Assembly: GCF_009663395.1 (NCBI RefSeq)
Contig: NZ_QKNW01000001.1
Span: 2,232,001 to 2,296,000, forward strand
Reading direction: 5' to 3'
Length of the DNA: 64,000 nucleotides
Source of the DNA: Halosegnis longus
GTDB taxonomy: Archaea; Halobacteriota; Halobacteria; Halobacteriales; Haloarculaceae
A model generated the notes under the pieces. That model made no database searches. It saw nothing but the letters and a program-made list of their open reading frames with translations, and had not been told where the DNA came from. Shown one piece after another: positions 60,898-64,000 of the stretch; position 1 is the stretch's first letter, and each line of letters starts with the position of its first letter. A program made the position numbers and the translations under genes.

Positions 60898-61722
60898 ATG
60901 AGCGTCTCGAAACATCCTGTCGCGGTTCGGCTCGAGCAACAGGTAGGGAAGGGGACGCGCCTGCTCGCGACGGTGATGTGTCTCCCGCTCGTCGACGGCA
61001 TCTTCCCGGCGCTCGTCCTCGCTGGCGCGCTCTCCACCACCCTCGGTATCATCGAGGTCGGACTGCTCGTCTTCGGCGGCTCGGCGACGCTCGCCGTCGT
61101 GCTCGCCGAGATGGAAGGGACCCGCCGCGAACAGATTCAGTCGATTCTGCTCGTCGGGGTTCCACTCGTGGTCGTTGCCGGCGTCGAGGCTGCACTCGCC
61201 CCGACGATTGCGAACATGCTCGATATCCCGACGTTCGAGCGGTTCGCCGCGCTCGTCATCCTCGCTATCGCCGCCAAGACGGCGTCCGCGACGGTCGGGG
61301 AGTATCTCCCCTCGCCGGGCGTCATCGTCGGACTCGGATTAGTCGCCTCTTTCCAGCCCAACAGCTTCGAGTTGGCCTTCAGCGCGAACCCGGAGGTCGT
61401 GCTCCGCGGGATGGCCGCGGCCGGTGCGGGCGTGACGTTCGCGCTCGGCGCTGCCCTGTTCGGCCCGTGGCTCCGTGGGAACGTCGACATCGACCGGTTC
61501 CGCTTCGGCAGCGCGGTCGCGCTCGGCGTGCTCCCGCTGTCCATCCTCGGACTCATCGAGGCGAACGTGCCGCTTGCCCTCGCCGTGCTCGCGGTGACCT
61601 CCCTGCTCTCGCTCGACCCACAGGGCGCGGTCGATTCGATGCCGGTGGACGACGAGAACACCGACGAGACGGAGGAGCCGCCGGCCGACCCCGGCGCGAA
61701 CGAGCAGGCCCCGTGGCTCTGA
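60898..61722 (+). CDS. DUF5794 membrane protein
   Basis: A 274-residue membrane protein with about seven helices, for example ATVMCLPLVDGIFPALVLAGAL, IIEVGLLVFGGSATLAVVLAEM and VTFALGAALFGPWL, and an acidic soluble tail (DENTDETEEPPADPGANEQ). I recognise the haloarchaeal DUF5794 family, function unknown. It begins directly after the stop of the 60-residue gene and is followed by a DUF5795 gene 36 bases later, a grouping that suggests functional connection. Confidence 0.85.
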   Translation: MSVSKHPVAVRLEQQVGKGTRLLATVMCLPLVDGIFPALVLAGALSTTLGIIEVGLLVFGGSATLAVVLAEMEGTRREQIQSILLVGVPLVVVAGVEAALAPTIANMLDIPTFERFAALVILAIAAKTASATVGEYLPSPGVIVGLGLVASFQPNSFELAFSANPEVVLRGMAAAGAGVTFALGAALFGPWLRGNVDIDRFRFGSAVALGVLPLSILGLIEANVPLALAVLAVTSLLSLDPQGAVDSMPVDDENTDETEEPPADPGANEQAPWL

Positions 61723-61758
61723 CGACAACGCTTTGACGCGCCGGCCGCACCGTTAGGT

Positions 61759-61983
61759 ATGGCAGACAACCGCGTCGTCGAGGGCCGGATGGTCACGCCG
61801 AAGAAGCTCGCCGAACGCATCGAGGGCGACTCCGTCATGGACGCCGAGGGAATCGAAGACGCGGACTTCGACTGCCCGGACTGCGGCGAGAGCGTCCTCG
61901 CCGTCGGCTACATGCCCAGCGTGACGAGCTTCCACACCGGCTACAAGTGCCAGGAGTGTCCGTGGTCGGACATCGAAGAGTAG
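61759..61983 (+). CDS. DUF5795 small zinc protein
   Basis: A 74-residue haloarchaeal protein with two Cys pairs, CPDCGES and CQECPW, in a zinc ribbon separated by a strand-rich stretch (SVLAVGYMPSVTSFHTGYK). I match it to DUF5795 from memory. Strongly acidic. The last base before the next gene on the opposite strand is its stop, so it abuts the ferredoxin gene end to end (convergent). Confidence 0.82.
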   Translation: MADNRVVEGRMVTPKKLAERIEGDSVMDAEGIEDADFDCPDCGESVLAVGYMPSVTSFHTGYKCQECPWSDIEE

Positions 61984-62319
61984 CTACCGCGGCAACAGCT
62001 GTCCCCAGTACCGCTTCTCGATGAGTTCGACGGTCAGCGGCTCCGTCACCGACAGCTGACACGAGAGCCGAGGATAGCCGTAGCGTGCCGCCAGCCTGTC
62101 GTGCCAGTGGTCGGCCGCCGGCTCGGTGTCGTCGGCGGTGTGAACGCGCACACCACAGGTCGCACAGAGACCGCGCCCGCCGCAGTTGGCTACCTTCGCG
62201 GCCGGCGCGTACACCTCGAACCCTGCATCGAGCAGGAGTTCGCGCAGATTCTGGCCATCGGCCGCCGTGAGCTCCGTCGCGTCGCCGTCATCGAGCACCC
62301 GGACGGTGTGGTCGGTCAT
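61984..62319 (-). CDS. [2Fe-2S] ferredoxin
   Basis: A 111-residue ferredoxin. Cluster ligands are Cys46, Cys52, Cys55 and Cys87 in NCGGRGLCATCGV and YPRLSCQ; the C-x5-C-x2-C spacing is nearer to adrenodoxin/ISC or Rhodobacter FdVI types than to the plant-type C-x4-C-x2-C ferredoxin that is the main haloarchaeal electron carrier. The start at 62319 gives MTDHTVRVLDDGDATEL, a proper ferredoxin N-terminus. Soluble electron carrier; partner unknown. Confidence 0.9.
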   Translation of the reverse strand: MTDHTVRVLDDGDATELTAADGQNLRELLLDAGFEVYAPAAKVANCGGRGLCATCGVRVHTADDTEPAADHWHDRLAARYGYPRLSCQLSVTEPLTVELIEKRYWGQLLPR

Positions 62320-62400
62320 ACCCGGCCGTTCGGTCCCGAGGGGTATAGTCGTCCCCCGAATCGAAACCCCTTTACAGCGAATCCGTGTACGAATTGGCGA

Positions 62401-62579
62401 GGGGCTGTGGCCAAGCCAGGCATGGCGACTGACTCCAGAGGCCACGCGCCCGGTGACGAGACTCCAGACTGATATACCGAGCGACCGACTGATCATCGCT
62501 CGCGATGACGACCCTCTGGAGGACCGAGGCGCACACCGGAGATATCAGTCGATCGGGGGTTCAAATCCCTCCGGCCCCA
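62401..62579 (+). tRNA. tRNA-Trp (anticodon CCA) with a 105-base intron
   Basis: Exons are 62401-62438 and 62544-62579, giving a 74-base tRNA: acceptor GGGGCTG/CGGCCCC with discriminator A, anticodon stem ACTGA/TCAGT, loop CTCCAGA with anticodon CCA at 62435-62437. The intron (62439-62543) follows position 37, the usual bulge-helix-bulge site, and has the length known from Haloferax. It carries box C-like GGTGACGA and C'-like CGATGACG motifs and two antisense stretches to the tRNA exons, as in haloarchaeal introns that act as box C/D guides for 2'-O-methylation of C34 and U39. Confidence 0.95.
62439..62543 (+). ncRNA. tRNA-Trp intron acting as box C/D methylation guide
   Basis: TCTGGAGGA (intron, followed by D-like CCGA) is antisense to the anticodon loop; counting five bases upstream of CCGA, the G pairs with C34, obeying the box D plus five rule. 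CGACTGAT is exactly antisense to ATCAGTCG, positions 38-45 of the tRNA, and would target U39. Both agree with the guide function shown for the Haloferax tRNA-Trp intron. Confidence 0.8.
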
Positions 62580-62875
62580 TACTCAGCTTAAACGAACGCA
62601 AACGCATCGAGAGCCGTTCGTGTCACGCTTTTGTACCTGATGTGAGCGTTAACCACCAGGCGAAATCGTCGTCATATTGTTGATGCCCGGCCTAGTCTCA
62701 CTGGGGAGGGTAGCACGGTCCTCATTGGGACAGCCCCCAGCGCCAGCAAGTACGGTCGCACGAGAGAATCCAGCCGACGTGTTAGTGGAACTTTGTCTGT
62801 GGTGTCAGGATTTTCGAGCAGTTTGCAGTATCTGTTAAGTAGGAGCAAGTCAGTACCAACATTTGAACTGTACCG
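62580..62875. other. 296-base gap between tRNA-Trp and the sensor gene, no gene seen
   Basis: No frame here has haloarchaeal codon bias. Composition is lower in GC than neighbouring genes. A CTGTTAAGTAGG box (about 62832-62843) probably is the promoter of the downstream sensor gene. No attachment-site copy of the tRNA 3' end is visible. Confidence 0.5.
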
Positions 62876-64000
62876 ATGGGTGTCAGCGACCAACCAATTC
62901 ACGTTCTCCACGTGGAAGACGACGCCGCGTTCGCGGAGCTGGTGTCCGTCTATCTCGAGCGCGACGAGGACGCGATATCGGTACACACTGCGGCGACGCC
63001 CGAGGAGGGACGCGAGTTGTTGACAGCCAGGGAGATAGACTGTATCGTCTCCGACTACGACATGCCCGAGATGAACGGCATCGAGTTCCTGGAACGGGTC
63101 CGCGAGACGTATCCGGACCTTCCGTTCATTCTGTACACGGGCAAGGGGTCAGAAGAGGTTGCGAGCGAGGCGATCTCCGCCGGCGTGACCGATTATCTGC
63201 AAAAAGAGCGTGGGACGAGCCAGTACACGGTCTTGGCGAACCGGATTCACAACGCCGTCGAACAGTACCGGTCGACCCGGGCGCTCGAATCCAGTCGCCA
63301 GCGGCTCTCGCTGCTCTTCGAGGAGTCGCCACTCGGCATCATCGAGTGGTCGGAGTCGTTCGAAATCGCGCGCGTCAACGATTCCGGCAGGGAGATTCTC
63401 GGCTACGAGGAGGGCGAACTCGCCGGAACGTCCTGGGAGACAATCGTCGCCGACGCGGAGCGAGACGAGGTCGGCGATATCGTCGAACAGCTCCAGTCGG
63501 GCGACGGCGGCTTTCACAGCATCAACGAGAACGTCCGGGCCGACGGTGAGTCGATTATCTGCGAGTGGCACAACCGTCTCGTGACCGACGACGACGGCAA
63601 CGTCGTCACGATATTCTCACAGTTTCAGGACATCACCGAGCGACAGACACGACAGAGAGAGCTAGAACAACACCGGGCGCTCATCCACGCCGCGAACAAC
63701 GCGATTATCACCGTCGACGAGTCGAATCGCGTGCAGTCGGCGAACGCGGCGGTAGAAGAGATGTTCGGCTACGAGCCGTCGGAGCTCATCGGCGAGCCGG
63801 TGACGACGCTGATGAACGACGACACCGCAACGCGCCACGAGGCGATGTTCACGCGGTATCTGCAGACGGGCGAACAGACCCGAGCGTGGAACGACATCGA
63901 GGTCGAAGGGCAACACAGAGACGGGTCACGGGTTCCGCTTTCGGTCACGTTCGGCGAGGTCGTCCAGGGCGGCGAACGGCTGTTCGTCGGCATCATCCGC
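62876..64000 (+). CDS. REC-PAS signalling protein, probably a histidine kinase (partial)
   Basis: 375 residues are seen before the window ends. Residues 1-120 are a receiver domain: HVLHVEDDAAFAEL with the acidic pocket, the phospho-acceptor Asp in DCIVSDYDMPEMNG, and the conserved Lys region in TDYLQKERGT. Two PAS domains follow, about 145-260 (SPLGIIEWSESFEIARVNDSGREILGYEEGELAG, ITERQTRQREL) and about 268-375 (ANNAIITVDESNRVQSANAAVEEMFGYEPSELIG). In haloarchaea this layout usually leads to a HisKA/HATPase kinase, but that part is outside. No membrane helix so far, so a cytoplasmic sensor. Confidence 0.9.
   Translation, partial: MGVSDQPIHVLHVEDDAAFAELVSVYLERDEDAISVHTAATPEEGRELLTAREIDCIVSDYDMPEMNGIEFLERVRETYPDLPFILYTGKGSEEVASEAISAGVTDYLQKERGTSQYTVLANRIHNAVEQYRSTRALESSRQRLSLLFEESPLGIIEWSESFEIARVNDSGREILGYEEGELAGTSWETIVADAERDEVGDIVEQLQSGDGGFHSINENVRADGESIICEWHNRLVTDDDGNVVTIFSQFQDITERQTRQRELEQHRALIHAANNAIITVDESNRVQSANAAVEEMFGYEPSELIGEPVTTLMNDDTATRHEAMFTRYLQTGEQTRAWNDIEVEGQHRDGSRVPLSVTFGEVVQGGERLFVGIIR

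Noticed and set aside
62401-64000. tRNA-Trp as an integration site of a mobile element
   Set aside because: No integrase next to it and no repeated tRNA 3' end downstream within the window.

Overview
The window is an ordinary but gene-dense stretch of chromosome from a halophilic archaeon (class Halobacteria); the genus cannot be fixed from the sequence alone. Signs are high GC with very strong third-position GC, Asp/Glu-rich proteins, leaderless genes with a TATA-like box about 25-30 bases before the ATG, archaeal-only functions (GatE, Dph2, MptE, F420-dependent oxidoreductase), a halorhodopsin, Tat-lipobox export signals, and a tRNA-Trp carrying the 105-base intron typical of haloarchaea. 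I see no insertion sequence, CRISPR array, rRNA or replication initiator gene.

Layout. 1-8.6 kb: a short GlpA-like FAD enzyme, a universal stress protein, fumarase, GatE, TrmJ with a conserved partner, and a pterin pair (dihydropteroate synthase and MptE) separated by a strongly structured RNA leader. 8.6-17.7 kb: MFS carrier, acyl-CoA ligase, then a 2-hydroxyacid dehydrogenase, an HpcH/HpaI aldolase and a thiamine-diphosphate decarboxylase-like enzyme, a MATE exporter and MsrA. 17.7-26.7 kb: F420 oxidoreductase plus SDR, MBL hydrolase plus HAD phosphatase, small redox-like proteins, a cupin, an Asp-box propeller, Sir2, MFS and an APH-like phosphotransferase. 26.7-34.9 kb: membrane and housekeeping genes (MFS, zinc-type dehydrogenase, rhomboid protease, METTL5-like methylase, Dph2, YlbF-like, DUF3267 zincin, MBL). 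35-36.6 kb: a tyrosine recombinase overlapping a DUF5805 gene, followed by an AT-rich gap holding a 21-bp inverted repeat. 36.8-38.7 kb: GT2 glycosyltransferase and halorhodopsin.

38.7-47.7 kb is an iron-uptake region: substrate-binding lipoprotein, permease and ATPase of a ferric-type ABC importer, interleaved with a GT39-like membrane glycosyltransferase and a Tat-exported small protein, next to a second glycosyltransferase-like gene and an MFS carrier. Three near-identical TTTAGG-N4-CCTAAA palindromes sit at its promoters and probably bind a DtxR-family iron regulator. 47.7-57 kb holds a Ser-type thiolase with its DUF35 partner, nitrilase-family, MaoC, MazG-like, YbaK and 2-hydroxyacid dehydrogenase genes, an HTH regulator, a PRC-barrel protein, a DHH/TrkA-N protein and tRNA-Lys. 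57-64 kb holds acyl-CoA dehydrogenase behind twin palindromes, a second stress protein, guaB, DUF5794/DUF5795 proteins, a [2Fe-2S] ferredoxin, tRNA-Trp and the start of a REC-PAS signalling protein cut by the window end.

Lipid and acyl-CoA genes recur (acyl-CoA ligase, APH-like kinase, thiolase/DUF35, MaoC, acyl-CoA dehydrogenase) but are scattered rather than one operon. The best candidates for undescribed biology are the structured element before mptE, the recombinase/DUF5805/inverted-repeat unit, the glycosyltransferases inside the iron regulon, the tandem hairpins at 53.75 kb and the twin AGCTATAGCT palindromes.
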